Positions 36,555 through 48,015 of a stretch of 64,000 bases of DNA are shown piece by piece. Numbering within the stretch: position 1 is the first letter of the stretch; every line of letters starts with the position of its first letter. Position numbers and translations under genes: made by a program. The stretch comes from Rhodovarius lipocyclicus (GTDB taxonomy: Bacteria; Pseudomonadota; Alphaproteobacteria; Acetobacterales; Acetobacteraceae): assembly GCF_009900765.1 (NCBI RefSeq), contig NZ_JAAABL010000007.1:1-64000 (forward strand). The letters are read 5' to 3'. Below the pieces are notes generated by a model. It was not told where the DNA came from and did not search any database. It saw nothing but the letters and a program-made list of their open reading frames with translations.

Positions 36555-36905
36555 ATGGACCAGGATATGAACAGCGTCCCCAGTGACGCCATATTGTCGG
36601 TGCAGGACTGCGGTTGTCCTGAAATCCCGGGGGCTCATGTGCTCAGGCGCAAGGTCCAGATCGTGAATTCCCGCGGGCTGCATGCCCGCGCCGCCGCCAA
36701 GCTGGTCGGCGAGGCGGAGCGATTCTCCGCCTGCATGCACGTGCTGCATGGCGGTGAGGTCGTGCCCGCCTGCTCCATCATGGGGTTGATGATGCTGGGC
36801 GCGGGCAAGGGCACCGAGGTGGAGATCACCGCCGAGGGCTGGGACGCCAAGGAAGCGCTGGAAGCCGTGGCCGGGCTGGTCGAGGCCGGCTTCCATGAAG
36901 AGTGA
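36555..36905 (+). CDS. ptsH: Phosphocarrier protein HPr with N-terminal extension
   Basis: 116 residues, longer than the usual 85-90. IVNSRGLHARAAAKLV places the phosphorylated histidine at residue 43, and PACSIMGLMMLGAGKG places the HprK target serine at 74; both are shifted by 28 from the canonical His15 and Ser46, so the extra part is a 28-residue N-terminal extension. That extension contains a DCGC motif (residues 18-21) with two cysteines. AGGGGA lies 9 bp before the start; a later start at Met5 is also possible. The 3' end overlaps ptsI by 11 bp. Confidence 0.93.
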   Translation: MDQDMNSVPSDAILSVQDCGCPEIPGAHVLRRKVQIVNSRGLHARAAAKLVGEAERFSACMHVLHGGEVVPACSIMGLMMLGAGKGTEVEITAEGWDAKEALEAVAGLVEAGFHEE

Positions 36906-38910
36906 GCCCAAGCCGGAGCCGAAGGCGGCCGCCGCCAAGGCCGAGGCGAAGGCCGATCCCAAGCCGGCGGTGAAGCCCGCCGAGGCCGCACCCCAGAAGG
37001 CGGAGGCGAAAGCCGAGGCCAAGCCGGCCGCCAAACCCGCCGAGCCCGCCAAGGCCGAGGCCAAGCCCGCGCCGAAGCCGGCCGAGCCGCCCGCCAAGGC
37101 GAAGCCCGCGAAGAAGCCCCCCGGCGAGGCCCTGGGGCAGCCCCCCAAGGAGGCGCTGTACCGCGGCATCCCGGTGGCCCCGGGCATCGCCATCGGCATC
37201 ATCTACGACACGACCGAGCCCACCACCGAGGCCCCCCGCCGCGCCATCGCGGCCGAGCAGGTGGAGGCCGAGCGCGAACGCCTGAACGCCGCCGCCGCCA
37301 CCGCCCGCAAGCAGGTCACCAAGCTCAAGACCCGCCTGGCCATCCTGCCCGAGGAAGCGCAGGGCGAACTCGCCCCGCTGCTCGACGCCTATGTGATGAT
37401 GCTGGGCAATTCCCGGCTGCTGCGCGGCGCGAAGAAGCGGATCGGGGAAGCGCTGCTGTCGGCCGAGACCGCCGTGCTGGACGAGTCGGAGGACATCGCG
37501 GCCATCATCCTGAACGCCAAGGATGACGACAAATCCGGCCTGCTGCGCCGCGCGGGAGAGGTGCGCGAGATCGCCCGCCGCCTGATCCGCCACCTGACGG
37601 CCACGCCCTTCCGCTCCTTCAAGGAGGTGCCGCAGGGCGCCATCCTGGTGGCCGAGGAACTGACGCCCGCCGACGCCGCCCTGCTGGACCCCGCGCGCAT
37701 CGCGGGTGTCGCCACCGATGATGGCGGCGCGGATGGCCACACGGCCATCATGCTGCGCGCGCTGGGCATTCCCTCCATCGTCGGCTGCGCCGGCCTGACG
37801 GAGGCCGCCAAGCGCGGCGACTTCGCGGTGCTGGACGGCGGCGCGGGCAACATCGCGCTGCACCCCGGTGAGGCCACCTTGGCCTCGGCCAAGGACAAGG
37901 TCGCGGCCTATGCCCGCGAACGCGCCAAGCTGTCCAAGCTGCGCCGCCTGCCGGCGGAGACCACCGACGGCGAGGTGGTGGAGCTGCAGGCCAACCTGGA
38001 AATCCCGGCCGAGCTGCCGCTGATCGCCCAGGCGGGCGCGCAGGGCATCGGGCTGCTGCGCAGCGAATTCCTGTTCCTGAACCGCGATTCCCTGCCGGAC
38101 GAGAACGCGCAGTTCGACGCCTACCGCTCCATCGTCGAGGCGATGGGCGGGGATTCCGTGACCATCCGCGTGCTGGACTGGGGCGGCGAGAAGGACATGG
38201 AGGCGCTGGGCGAAGGCGTGCCGGCGCCGAGCGGGCCCAACCCCGCGCTGGGCCTGCGGGGCCTGCGGCTGCTGCTGAAGCGGCCGGAGCTGCTGGAGGA
38301 GCAATTCGCCGCCATCCTGCGCGTGGCCATCCGCGGCCCGGTGCGGGTGATGCTGCCCATGGTGACCATCCCGCAGGAAGTGGCCCAGGCGCGCGAGATC
38401 TATGAGCGCGTGGCCAAGCGCCTGCGCCGCCGGGGTGAGGCCCTGCCCGAGAAGCTGCCGCCGCTGGGCGTAATGATCGAGACCCCGGGGGCGGCGCTGG
38501 CCGCCGACGCCATCGCGCTGGAGGCCGATTTCTTCTCCATCGGCACCAATGACCTGGCGATGTACACGCTGGCGGTGGACCGGGCGGAGACCGAGGTCTC
38601 CCACCTGTACGACCCGCTGCACCCGGCCGTGCTGCGGCTGGTGCAGTTCGCCACAGAGGCCGCGCTGCGCATGCGCATGCCGGTCAGCGTGTGCGGGGAG
38701 ATGGCGGGCAACCCCAAGCTGGTGCCGTTGCTGATGGGCCTCGGCCTGCGCAGCCTGTCGATGAACGCGGGCTCCATCCCGCGCGTGAAGCAGGCTGTGC
38801 GGGCGCTGACCATCGACGATTGCGCCCGGCTGGCCAGGCGCGTGATGGAACAGAGCGACCCGCAGCGCATCCGCGAACTGGTCGAGGCGTTCGCGGCGGA
38901 GAAGCTATAG
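36895..38910 (+). CDS. ptsI: PTS enzyme I with a Lys/Ala/Pro-rich N-terminal extension
   Basis: 671 residues. The first 85 or so are a low-complexity run of AKAEAKP-like units, almost entirely Lys, Ala, Pro and Glu. The enzyme then begins at LYRGIPVAPGIAIGIIY. The phosphorylated histidine is His282 in GGADGHTAIMLRALGIPS; LRSEFLFLNRDSLPDE is the PEP-binding region, and SVCGEMAGNPKLVPLLMGLG the C-terminal signature. It passes phosphate from PEP to HPr. Without the extension the length is normal for EI. No GAF domain is present, so this is EI rather than PtsP. Confidence 0.94.
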   Translation: MKSEPKPEPKAAAAKAEAKADPKPAVKPAEAAPQKAEAKAEAKPAAKPAEPAKAEAKPAPKPAEPPAKAKPAKKPPGEALGQPPKEALYRGIPVAPGIAIGIIYDTTEPTTEAPRRAIAAEQVEAERERLNAAAATARKQVTKLKTRLAILPEEAQGELAPLLDAYVMMLGNSRLLRGAKKRIGEALLSAETAVLDESEDIAAIILNAKDDDKSGLLRRAGEVREIARRLIRHLTATPFRSFKEVPQGAILVAEELTPADAALLDPARIAGVATDDGGADGHTAIMLRALGIPSIVGCAGLTEAAKRGDFAVLDGGAGNIALHPGEATLASAKDKVAAYARERAKLSKLRRLPAETTDGEVVELQANLEIPAELPLIAQAGAQGIGLLRSEFLFLNRDSLPDENAQFDAYRSIVEAMGGDSVTIRVLDWGGEKDMEALGEGVPAPSGPNPALGLRGLRLLLKRPELLEEQFAAILRVAIRGPVRVMLPMVTIPQEVAQAREIYERVAKRLRRRGEALPEKLPPLGVMIETPGAALAADAIALEADFFSIGTNDLAMYTLAVDRAETEVSHLYDPLHPAVLRLVQFATEAALRMRMPVSVCGEMAGNPKLVPLLMGLGLRSLSMNAGSIPRVKQAVRALTIDDCARLARRVMEQSDPQRIRELVEAFAAEKL

Positions 38911-38974
38911 CCTCTCCGGGGATGCGGCGCGTTGAAGCCCCTGCTACACCACACGAAGTCTTGAGAGTTCCTCC

Positions 38975-39853
38975 ATGCCGCCTCCGCATCTGACTGTGCT
39001 GAATGTCCAGGATGAGGACGAGGAGGCGGAGGAGCGCAGCCTGTGGCGGATGCGCATGGGCTTCGGTCCGCCCAAGCCGCGTGCGGCCCCGGCCAGCGCC
39101 CCCCGCACGCCCGCCCCCGAGAAGCCCCGCCGCGCGGGCCGCGAGGCCCAGCGCGTGCTGACCACCCCGCGCCTGCACATTCCGGTGCCCGGCCCCTCGC
39201 GCCTGCCGGTCCCGACGCCCATGCCGGTGCCGGCGGTGACACCACCGCTGGTTGATGCGGCGGAAAATCTCGCACCGCGGCCCGTGGCCGTGGCAGACTT
39301 CCCGCCTGTCCCCGAGACCGCACTCCGCACCATGGCCCCCGCCCAGCACACCCGGCCCAGCGATGACACCCCCCCGGGCATCCCCATCGGGGCGGCGGCG
39401 CGCGCCTATGAGATGGGCCGGCGCGGCGAGCGCCCGAAACACGCCATGTCCGCCATCGAGCTTTCGGCCTGGCAGGATGGCGCGATGGAGGCCGGGCGCG
39501 GCCGGGACCCGATTTTCGGCCGCCCCACCGCCTGGTGGTGGATCAGCCTGGCGGCTTTGCTGGTGCTGCCGCTGACCTATGCCGCGGCCTGGGCCGGGCT
39601 GCCCGGCACGGCGGCCGATTTCCTGATGACGCCGCTGGGCCAGGAGGCCTGGCTCGCCCTCGGCGGGCCCAGTGCCGCCGTCTTCTACTGGGGCGGGCTG
39701 TTCCTGCTGGGGCTGGTGCTGCAACTGGCCCGGCCGCTGGAGCCGGTGCTGATCGTCTTCACCGCCACCTGGTGGGGCTGGATGGGGCTGCATCTGGCCT
39801 CGGCCGCGGGTTGGCTGGCGCAGCACATTCCGCCGCCGCCACTTCCGGGTTAA
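38975..39853 (+). CDS. Hypothetical protein with Pro-rich N terminus and C-terminal membrane helices
   Basis: 292 residues, not recognised. The first 160 residues or so are charged and Pro/Ala-rich (with [19 protein letters not shown]), likely disordered and cytoplasmic. A conserved-looking stretch [20 protein letters not shown] precedes three or four hydrophobic segments between about 185 and 285, ending HIPPPPLPG. It starts 64 bp after ptsI and ends 40 bp before alaS on the same strand, so it may be cotranscribed with either. Confidence 0.7.
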   Translation: MPPPHLTVLNVQDEDEEAEERSLWRMRMGFGPPKPRAAPASAPRTPAPEKPRRAGREAQRVLTTPRLHIPVPGPSRLPVPTPMPVPAVTPPLVDAAENLAPRPVAVADFPPVPETALRTMAPAQHTRPSDDTPPGIPIGAAARAYEMGRRGERPKHAMSAIELSAWQDGAMEAGRGRDPIFGRPTAWWWISLAALLVLPLTYAAAWAGLPGTAADFLMTPLGQEAWLALGGPSAAVFYWGGLFLLGLVLQLARPLEPVLIVFTATWWGWMGLHLASAAGWLAQHIPPPPLPG

Positions 39854-39893
39854 AGACACTCATCTTCCCCCGTTTCCCTCCCGAGGTTTCCGC

Positions 39894-42521
<2,628 letters not shown>

Positions 42522-42528
42522 AACCAGG

Positions 42529-42546
42529 GGGGCGGGTTACCGCCCC
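42529..42546. terminator. Hairpin between alaS and the convergent methyltransferase
   Basis: GGGGCGG (42529-42535) pairs with CCGCCCC (42540-42546) across a GTTA loop that includes the minus-strand stop codon (42537-42539). Like the serB hairpin, it sits on the stop and could serve both directions. No T run. Confidence 0.45.
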
Positions 42547-43304
42547 AGCAGCCGGGCCAGCAGGCCGCGCGGCGGTGGGGCGGGTTCCGGCGCCACGGGG
42601 CGCCCCACCCAGGCGGTCAATGCCAGCGCGGCCGGGTATTCCAGCGCCGTCACCGTGACAGCGGCGAAGCCCGCCTTCAGCGGCCAGCTCCAGGCATCGG
42701 CGCCGAATTCGGTGCGCACCATCAGGTCGTCGCCCTTGTCCTCGGGCCCGCCGTGATAGCTGGGCGCGCGCCCGGCGCAGTCGCGCGTCAGCCGCCCGAC
42801 GATGGTGGGCACGGTGAAGCACATTACGCCATCCGGGCGCAGCACCCGCCGGCATTCCCGCAGCGCCAGCAGCGGGTCCGGCACATGCTCCAGCGTGTCG
42901 GAATGCACGATCAGGTCGAAGCTGGCATCGGGGTGGTGCATCGCCTGCATGTCCAGCTCCGGGTAGGCGCCCAGGCGGTGGCGCGGCAGCCGCGCCAGGG
43001 TGGGGCTGAGCGAGCCGGCCTCGTTGATCTCCAGCACCTCCAGCGCCGCGGCCCGCGGTCCCGCCACGAAGTCCCGCAAGGTGCCGCCCACGCGCAGCGC
43101 GGCCAGGATGGCCTCCGCCAGGGCGGCGGAGCGCAGGTTGCTGCCGCAATCGTCGCAGCAGGTCCCCTGCTGGCGGTCCACATAGGCCCGCTCCTCGGCG
43201 GACAGCTCCCAGGTCTCGGCCAGCCCATCCCACAGAACGGCGCGATCGGTGAAGGAGGTGCCGCCGCATACCGGGCAGGTCAGGTGATGGTTTTTCAGCG
43301 ACAT
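42537..43304 (-). CDS. SAM-dependent methyltransferase with N-terminal zinc ribbon
   Basis: 255 residues. An N-terminal zinc ribbon uses CPVCGG (residues 10-15) and CCDDCG (about 49-54). The methyltransferase part has [18 protein letters not shown] as motif I-like, [20 protein letters not shown] as the acidic post-I region, and [20 protein letters not shown]. This is a class I methyltransferase often found in polysaccharide or O-antigen clusters. It is the last gene of a minus-strand cluster with a glycosyltransferase and an ABC exporter, so a capping or sugar-modifying role is plausible. Confidence 0.82.
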   Translation of the reverse strand: MSLKNHHLTCPVCGGTSFTDRAVLWDGLAETWELSAEERAYVDRQQGTCCDDCGSNLRSAALAEAILAALRVGGTLRDFVAGPRAAALEVLEINEAGSLSPTLARLPRHRLGAYPELDMQAMHHPDASFDLIVHSDTLEHVPDPLLALRECRRVLRPDGVMCFTVPTIVGRLTRDCAGRAPSYHGGPEDKGDDLMVRTEFGADAWSWPLKAGFAAVTVTALEYPAALALTAWVGRPVAPEPAPPPRGLLARLLGR

Positions 43305-43367
43305 GGGGCGGGATCATAGGTCATGGTCCGCCCAGGGGCCAGAGCAGTGACCAGACCAGGGGAGGCG

Positions 43368-44261
43368 TCAGCCCCTCAGCAGCCAGGCGGTCAGCAAGGC
43401 ATCCCCGGCGCGGGAATGGTGCCGCAGCCCCGCCCGCGCCCGCAGACGCAACCGCGCGAGCGGCCCCGCGCCGCGCAGCCCGGCCAGCAGCCGCACCACC
43501 TCCCTGGGCCCGGGGGCCAGCGGCAGTGGGGCCAGGGCCGCCAGATGCGCCTCCAGCATCGCCCACCAGGCGGCGCCCCCCCGGCCCAGCGCGCGGCGGG
43601 CGCGTTCCAGCAGCCCGGGCGCGCCGCCCACGCTGTTGCCGCCATGCAGCCGGTAGCGGATCATCGGCTCCGGGTCGAAATCCAGCCGCCCACCCATGCC
43701 GGTCACCAGCAGCGCCGCCCACCAATCATGCAGGCTGCCGGGCGGCGGGGGGGCGGTCAGCGCCCATTCCCGGGCCCGGGGCGACAGCATCATGGTGCAG
43801 CCCGCCGCCACATTATGCGCCAGCAGGCTGGCGAAGCCGGGCGCCATGCGCGGCAGGGCCGACAGGCCCCGCGGCCGCAGGGCGCCATCGGCCAGGGACA
43901 GCCGGCCGCAGACGGCATCCGCCCCCGCTTCCAGCCGCGCCAGGCCGCGCGCCAGCTTGGCCGGCAGCCAGACATCATCCTGGTCCATGAAGGCGTAGGC
44001 ATCGGCGGCGGGTGCCGCACGCAGCAGCGCGAGAAAACCGGCGGTGGCGCCCAGCCGGCCGGCGGGCCCGCCCAGCTCCTCCACCCGGCCCGGATGGCGG
44101 GCGGCGAAATCCTGCAGCACCCGCCGGCTGGCGTCGCGGGAGGCATCGTCCCGCCACAGCAGCCGCCATTCCACCCCTTGCTGGGCCGCCAGGCTCTCCA
44201 GCTGCTCGGGCAGCCAGGCCGCGCCGTTGTAGGTGGCCAGCAGGACGGCGACTCGCGGCAT
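43368..44261 (-). CDS. Glycosyltransferase family 2 (rhamnosyltransferase-like)
   Basis: 297 residues. MPRVAVLLATYNGAAWLPEQ is the nucleotide-sugar-binding start; LLWRDDASRDASRRVL and FMDQDDVWLPAKL carry the acidic residues, with the D-D-V-W pattern typical of rhamnosyl/galactofuranosyl transferases. The ATG at 44261 overlaps the Wzt stop by one base; a GTG directly before it (44264) is an alternative. It follows the ABC exporter genes, so it probably extends or starts the exported glycan. It is cytoplasmic, with no membrane helix. Confidence 0.87.
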   Translation of the reverse strand: MPRVAVLLATYNGAAWLPEQLESLAAQQGVEWRLLWRDDASRDASRRVLQDFAARHPGRVEELGGPAGRLGATAGFLALLRAAPAADAYAFMDQDDVWLPAKLARGLARLEAGADAVCGRLSLADGALRPRGLSALPRMAPGFASLLAHNVAAGCTMMLSPRAREWALTAPPPPGSLHDWWAALLVTGMGGRLDFDPEPMIRYRLHGGNSVGGAPGLLERARRALGRGGAAWWAMLEAHLAALAPLPLAPGPREVVRLLAGLRGAGPLARLRLRARAGLRHHSRAGDALLTAWLLRG

Positions 44262-45628
44262 CACCCCCCCGCCAGCGGGTCGCGCGGCGTCAGCGCCGCC
44301 TCGGTCAGCAGGGTGATCAGCTGCGTGCCGTAGTTGCGCGGGTTCTGGATCGTGACGGACAGCCCATCATGCACCCAATGGTGCTGCACATGGTTGTCCT
44401 GCGTGCCGGAGGCGAAGGCGAGCGCGAACATGTAGGGCCCGCTGGCCAGATGCGGCAGGGTGAAACCCATCCGCGCCGTGCCGACCGTGCCCGCCGCCAT
44501 ACGGAAATCGTGCAGCAGCGCCGCATCCTGCATGTTGCCGCCCAGCATGGGCTGGCCCAGCCGGTCCTTCATGATGAAGCCCGCCACGCAGCGGTCCAGA
44601 TCGGCCTTCGCCTCGATCCGCAATTCCAGCACCAGCTCCTCGCCGCCATGCAGCAGCAGGGGCTGCCTGCCATCGGCGTCCGACAGCCGGACATGGGTGA
44701 TCCGCGCCAGGCCCGAGCCATATTCCGAGCTGGGCGGGATGGCGTTCCAGCCCTCGGCCGGGGCCGAGGGGGCGGCCCCAGGGGCGGCCTCAACGGTGCC
44801 GCCTTCCAGCAGCTTCACCTGGTCGTCCTTCAGCCCCATGGCCGCCACCGCGATGAAGCTGGAATAGGCCTCCGCCACCTGCTTGGCCGGGCCCTGCATG
44901 CGCAGCGCGCCCTTGTCCAGCCAGATGGCGCGGTCGCACAGCCCCACCACGGCGGCCATGTCATGGCCGCAGAACAGGATGGTCCCGTTCTCCCGGAACT
45001 GGTGCAGCCAGCGGAAGCATTTCTGCTGGAAATAGGCGTCGCCGACGGCCAGCGCCTCGTCGATGATCAGGATGTCCGCATCCACATGCGCGATCACGGC
45101 GAAGGCCAGGCGCATCGCCATGCCGGAGGAATAGGTCTTCACCGGCTGGTCGATGAAATCCCCGATATCGGCGAAGGCCAGGATGGAGGCCATCCGCGCC
45201 TCCGTCTCCTCCCGCGTCAGGCCGAGGACGGAGGCGTTGAGATAGACGTTCTCCCGCCCCGTGTATTCGGGGTTGAAGCCGGAGCCCAGTTCCAGCAGCG
45301 CCGCCACCCGGCCGTTGATGCGGGCCTCACCGGTGCTGGGGGTCAGCGTGCCGCAGACGATCTGCAGCAGGGTGGATTTGCCCGAGCCGTTGCGGCCGAT
45401 GATGCCGACGGTCTCGCCGCGCTTCACCTCGAAATCCAGCGCGCGCAGGGCCCAGTGTTCCTGGAAGTAGCGCCGCTCCCCCCTGCCCCGCCCGACGGCG
45501 CGCAGCAGGGGCAGCAGCAGCCGGCGCAGCCGCGGCACCACGGCCTGCTTCAGCCGGTCCGCCGGCGAATTGTAGATCAGGTAGGCCTTAGAAAGATCCC
45601 GGGCCTCGATAGCGATTTCAGAGGACAT
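44261..45628 (-). CDS. wzt: Polysaccharide ABC exporter ATPase with C-terminal glycan-recognition domain (Wzt-like)
   Basis: 455 residues. Walker A GIIGRNGSGKSTLLQIV is near residues 75-91; the signature is YSSGMAMRLAFAVIAH, Walker B is DILIIDEALAVGDAYFQ, and the H-loop is CGHDM. After about residue 255 a linker leads to a beta-rich C-terminal domain of about 150 residues, like the carbohydrate-binding domain of Wzt proteins that recognise the terminally modified O-polysaccharide. That fits the methyltransferase encoded two genes downstream. It overlaps the permease gene by 11 bp. Confidence 0.9.
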   Translation of the reverse strand: MSSEIAIEARDLSKAYLIYNSPADRLKQAVVPRLRRLLLPLLRAVGRGRGERRYFQEHWALRALDFEVKRGETVGIIGRNGSGKSTLLQIVCGTLTPSTGEARINGRVAALLELGSGFNPEYTGRENVYLNASVLGLTREETEARMASILAFADIGDFIDQPVKTYSSGMAMRLAFAVIAHVDADILIIDEALAVGDAYFQQKCFRWLHQFRENGTILFCGHDMAAVVGLCDRAIWLDKGALRMQGPAKQVAEAYSSFIAVAAMGLKDDQVKLLEGGTVEAAPGAAPSAPAEGWNAIPPSSEYGSGLARITHVRLSDADGRQPLLLHGGEELVLELRIEAKADLDRCVAGFIMKDRLGQPMLGGNMQDAALLHDFRMAAGTVGTARMGFTLPHLASGPYMFALAFASGTQDNHVQHHWVHDGLSVTIQNPRNYGTQLITLLTEAALTPRDPLAGG

Positions 45629-46433
45629 CCGCGAACCCCTGCCGCAGCCGCTGGAACACCCAGTAGCAGAAGGCCAGCACCGCCAGCGCCGCCAGGGTAT
45701 ACAGCGCGAGCCCGGTGAAATTCGGCCACTGCCCGAACACCAGCACCGCCCGCACCTGGCCCACGATGAAGGTCAGCGGGTTGAAATGCATGGCGGTGCG
45801 GAAGGCGGGGGGCACCGCCTCCAGCGGGTAGAAGATGGGGGTGAGGAACATGGTCAGCGTGATCAGCAGCGTCACGATCTGCGTCAGGTCCCGCAGGAAC
45901 ACGCCGAGGGCCGCCAGCAGCAGCCCCAGCCCCACCACGAAGAACAGGAAGGGCAGCAGCACCACCGGGAACAGGAAGGCCGTGGCGCTGACATGCCCGT
46001 TGAACGCCGCATCGCCCACCAGCACGATCGCGGCCGAGATCACGGCATTCACCAGCGTGGACAGGGTGGCCACCACCGGCAGGATCTCGATGGGGAAGAT
46101 CACCTTGGTGACGTAGCTGGTATTAGCCAACAGCAGGGTGGGCGCGCGCCCCACCGATTCCGAGAAGATGTTGTGGATGATCAGCCCCGACAGCATCAGC
46201 AGCGCGAAATCGAACCGCCCGGTGGAACCGCCCCAGCGGGACTGGAACACGGTGCTGAACACGAAGGTGAAGACGGCGGCCGTCAGCAGCGGCGTCAGCA
46301 CCGCCCAGGCCGGGCCCAAGGTGCTGCCCCGGAAACGGCTCCCCACCTCCCGCACCACGAGGCGGAAGATGAGTTCACGATGGGCGACAAGGACGCGGGC
46401 GAAACCCGCCAGGCTGCTCGAAGGTCGGCGCAT
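45618..46433 (-). CDS. wzm: Polysaccharide ABC exporter permease (Wzm-like)
   Basis: 271 residues with six hydrophobic segments. LIFRLVVREVGSRFRGSTLG followed by PAWAVLTPLLTAAVFTFVFS is the usual N terminus of ABC-2 type polysaccharide permeases, and FLTPIFYPLEAVPPAFRTAM is the conserved segment near the fifth helix. It partners with the following ATPase to export a lipid-linked glycan across the inner membrane. It starts 12 bp after the preceding DUF429-like gene. Confidence 0.92.
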   Translation of the reverse strand: MRRPSSSLAGFARVLVAHRELIFRLVVREVGSRFRGSTLGPAWAVLTPLLTAAVFTFVFSTVFQSRWGGSTGRFDFALLMLSGLIIHNIFSESVGRAPTLLLANTSYVTKVIFPIEILPVVATLSTLVNAVISAAIVLVGDAAFNGHVSATAFLFPVVLLPFLFFVVGLGLLLAALGVFLRDLTQIVTLLITLTMFLTPIFYPLEAVPPAFRTAMHFNPLTFIVGQVRAVLVFGQWPNFTGLALYTLAALAVLAFCYWVFQRLRQGFADVL

Positions 46434-46445
46434 GGGCGCGTCTTG

Positions 46446-47402
46446 TCACACGGGGGGGGCCGCGTCGAGGCCCAGGGGAGCAGCCAAGGGCAGGGCATGC
46501 TGCCCCAGCACCCAACCCTCCCAGCCTTGCACCCAGGGGTCGGGGGGCACCCGGTCCTCCCGGTGGCCATCCAGCACCAGGATCATGTCCAGCACGCCCA
46601 GCACGCAATCCAGCCGGTCCTCGCCGGCCGCGTCGGCGCCGAAACCGGCCCGGATGGCGGCCAGCAGGGCCGGTTCGGGGGTGGCGCGCAGGCGGGCCAT
46701 GCAGTCCAGCAGCGCGGGGGCCAGGGCCTGGCGCGGGGCCAGGGCACGCTTGCTGCCGGGGATGCGCAGGCCGAGGTGGCGCAGCGCCTCGGCCGGATAG
46801 ACCTCCGCCAGCGCCACGGCACCCGGGGCCAGCAGCCCGTGCAGCGGCCCCGCGAAGGGCCAGAGGCGATAGGGCGCGCCAGCGGCCAGCGCGGGCGCCA
46901 GCCAATCCCGCCAGGCGGCGATGGCGGCCTTGCCGGACTGGTTGGCGCCCAGCGTCCAGAACACCGGGGCGCCGGCGGGGCGCTCGGCGGTCGCCAGGTC
47001 GCACAGGCGGTTCAGGCCGCGGGCCTGCGTGAAGCCCAGCGCCTGGGCGTGGGCCAGCCGCGTCATGCCCTTGATACCGCGCTGGGGATAGAAGGGGCGG
47101 TCGGGGCAGACCGTATCCAGGGTGTCGTTCACGGCGAAGAAGCCGGGGCGGGCCGCCAGGCCGCGCAGGAATTCCACGAACCCCGCCTCCGCCCGCCCTT
47201 GGGCGAAGGCGCGGGGCACCCCCAACGGCAGGTCGAGGCCCATGCACACCGGCACACCGGCCTTCAGCAGCGGGTCCAGCAGCGCCAGCGGGTCCCCCAC
47301 CAAGGCGGGGGCGCTGATCCGCCACGATTTTCCTTCGCGCCGGGCCAGCGCGTGATAGCGTTTGCCCGGGTGAGCAGACCAATCAGCGTGCAGCGCGAAC
47401 AA
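46446..47402 (-). CDS. DUF429-like protein of unknown function
   Basis: 318 residues. It starts with TTG at 47402 (FALHADWSAHPGKRYHALAR). The DWSA start, the segment CMGLDLPLGVPRAF and AEVYPAEALRHLGLRI recall the DUF429 family of predicted RNase H-like nucleases, but no catalytic set could be confirmed. It is 12 bp upstream of the exporter permease on the same strand, yet nothing ties it to polysaccharide export. It is divergent from cytochrome b561 with 14 bp between the starts. Confidence 0.7.
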   Translation of the reverse strand: MFALHADWSAHPGKRYHALARREGKSWRISAPALVGDPLALLDPLLKAGVPVCMGLDLPLGVPRAFAQGRAEAGFVEFLRGLAARPGFFAVNDTLDTVCPDRPFYPQRGIKGMTRLAHAQALGFTQARGLNRLCDLATAERPAGAPVFWTLGANQSGKAAIAAWRDWLAPALAAGAPYRLWPFAGPLHGLLAPGAVALAEVYPAEALRHLGLRIPGSKRALAPRQALAPALLDCMARLRATPEPALLAAIRAGFGADAAGEDRLDCVLGVLDMILVLDGHREDRVPPDPWVQGWEGWVLGQHALPLAAPLGLDAAPPV

Positions 47403-47416
47403 ACGGGGAGCGCCTC

Positions 47417-47962
47417 ATGTCCATATCCCATCCAGATGGCGACTACGGGTCCATCGCCAAGATCTTCCATTGGGTGACCGTGCCGCTGATGGGCCTGGCC
47501 CTGGCCACCGGGCTGGTCATTCCGCATCTGAAGGATGACGCGAAGAACCTGTTCTACACCCTGCACGAAAGTGCGGGGCTGACCATTCTGCTGCTGTCCG
47601 TCGCGCGGCTGGGCTGGCGGCGGGTCAACCCGCCCCCGCCCCTGCCGGAAAGCCTGCCGCGCCCGCTGCGGGTGGCGGCCACGGCCACGCATCACGCGCT
47701 GTACGTGGTGCTGATCCTGCAGCCGCTGCTGGGGTTCTTCACCACCAATGCCTATGGCTTTCCGCAGCAGGGGGACACGGCCTTCTGGGGCATCATCGAC
47801 CTGCCGAAATTCATGGAGGCGCGGGAAGGCCTGGCCGGGGTGCTGCACTCGATCCACCAGGTGCTGGGCTGGCTGACGCCCTTCCTGCTGGCGGCGCATG
47901 TCTGCGGCGCGATCTATCACCACGCGATCCGCAAGGACGGGACGCTGATGCGGATGCTGTAA
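47417..47962 (+). CDS. Cytochrome b561-family protein
   Basis: 181 residues with four membrane helices. Histidines suited to bind two b haems occur in IAKIFHWVTVPLMGLAL, LHESAGLTILLL, HHALYVVLILQPLLGF and HQVLGWLTPFLLAAHV. It would pass electrons within the membrane, for example from quinol to a periplasmic partner. A good GGGGAG site precedes the ATG. A short G+C hairpin follows the stop, then the promoter of the XRE gene. Confidence 0.9.
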   Translation: MSISHPDGDYGSIAKIFHWVTVPLMGLALATGLVIPHLKDDAKNLFYTLHESAGLTILLLSVARLGWRRVNPPPPLPESLPRPLRVAATATHHALYVVLILQPLLGFFTTNAYGFPQQGDTAFWGIIDLPKFMEAREGLAGVLHSIHQVLGWLTPFLLAAHVCGAIYHHAIRKDGTLMRML

Positions 47963-47981
47963 GGGCCCCTTCCGGGGGCGC

Positions 47982-48009
47982 TTGACTCCAATATAGTGGA
48001 ATATACGAT
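47982..48009 (+). promoter_or_regulatory. Promoter and dyad for the XRE-cupin gene (probably leaderless)
   Basis: TTGACT (47982-47987), a 16-bp spacer and TACGAT (48004-48009) make a sigma70-type promoter whose expected start is the ATG of the gene at 48016. No ribosome-binding site is visible. A dyad TCCAATATAGTGGA (47987-48000; 12 of 14 positions symmetric) fills the spacer, an ideal operator position for autorepression. An alternative -10 is TATACG at 48002. Confidence 0.5.
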
Positions 48010-48015
48010 GCGCAT

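Noticed and set aside
36895-37150. A tandem DNA repeat array in ptsI
   Set aside because: The repetition is at the amino acid level (AKAEAKP-like) with irregular unit length; it is low-complexity coding, not a true DNA repeat array.
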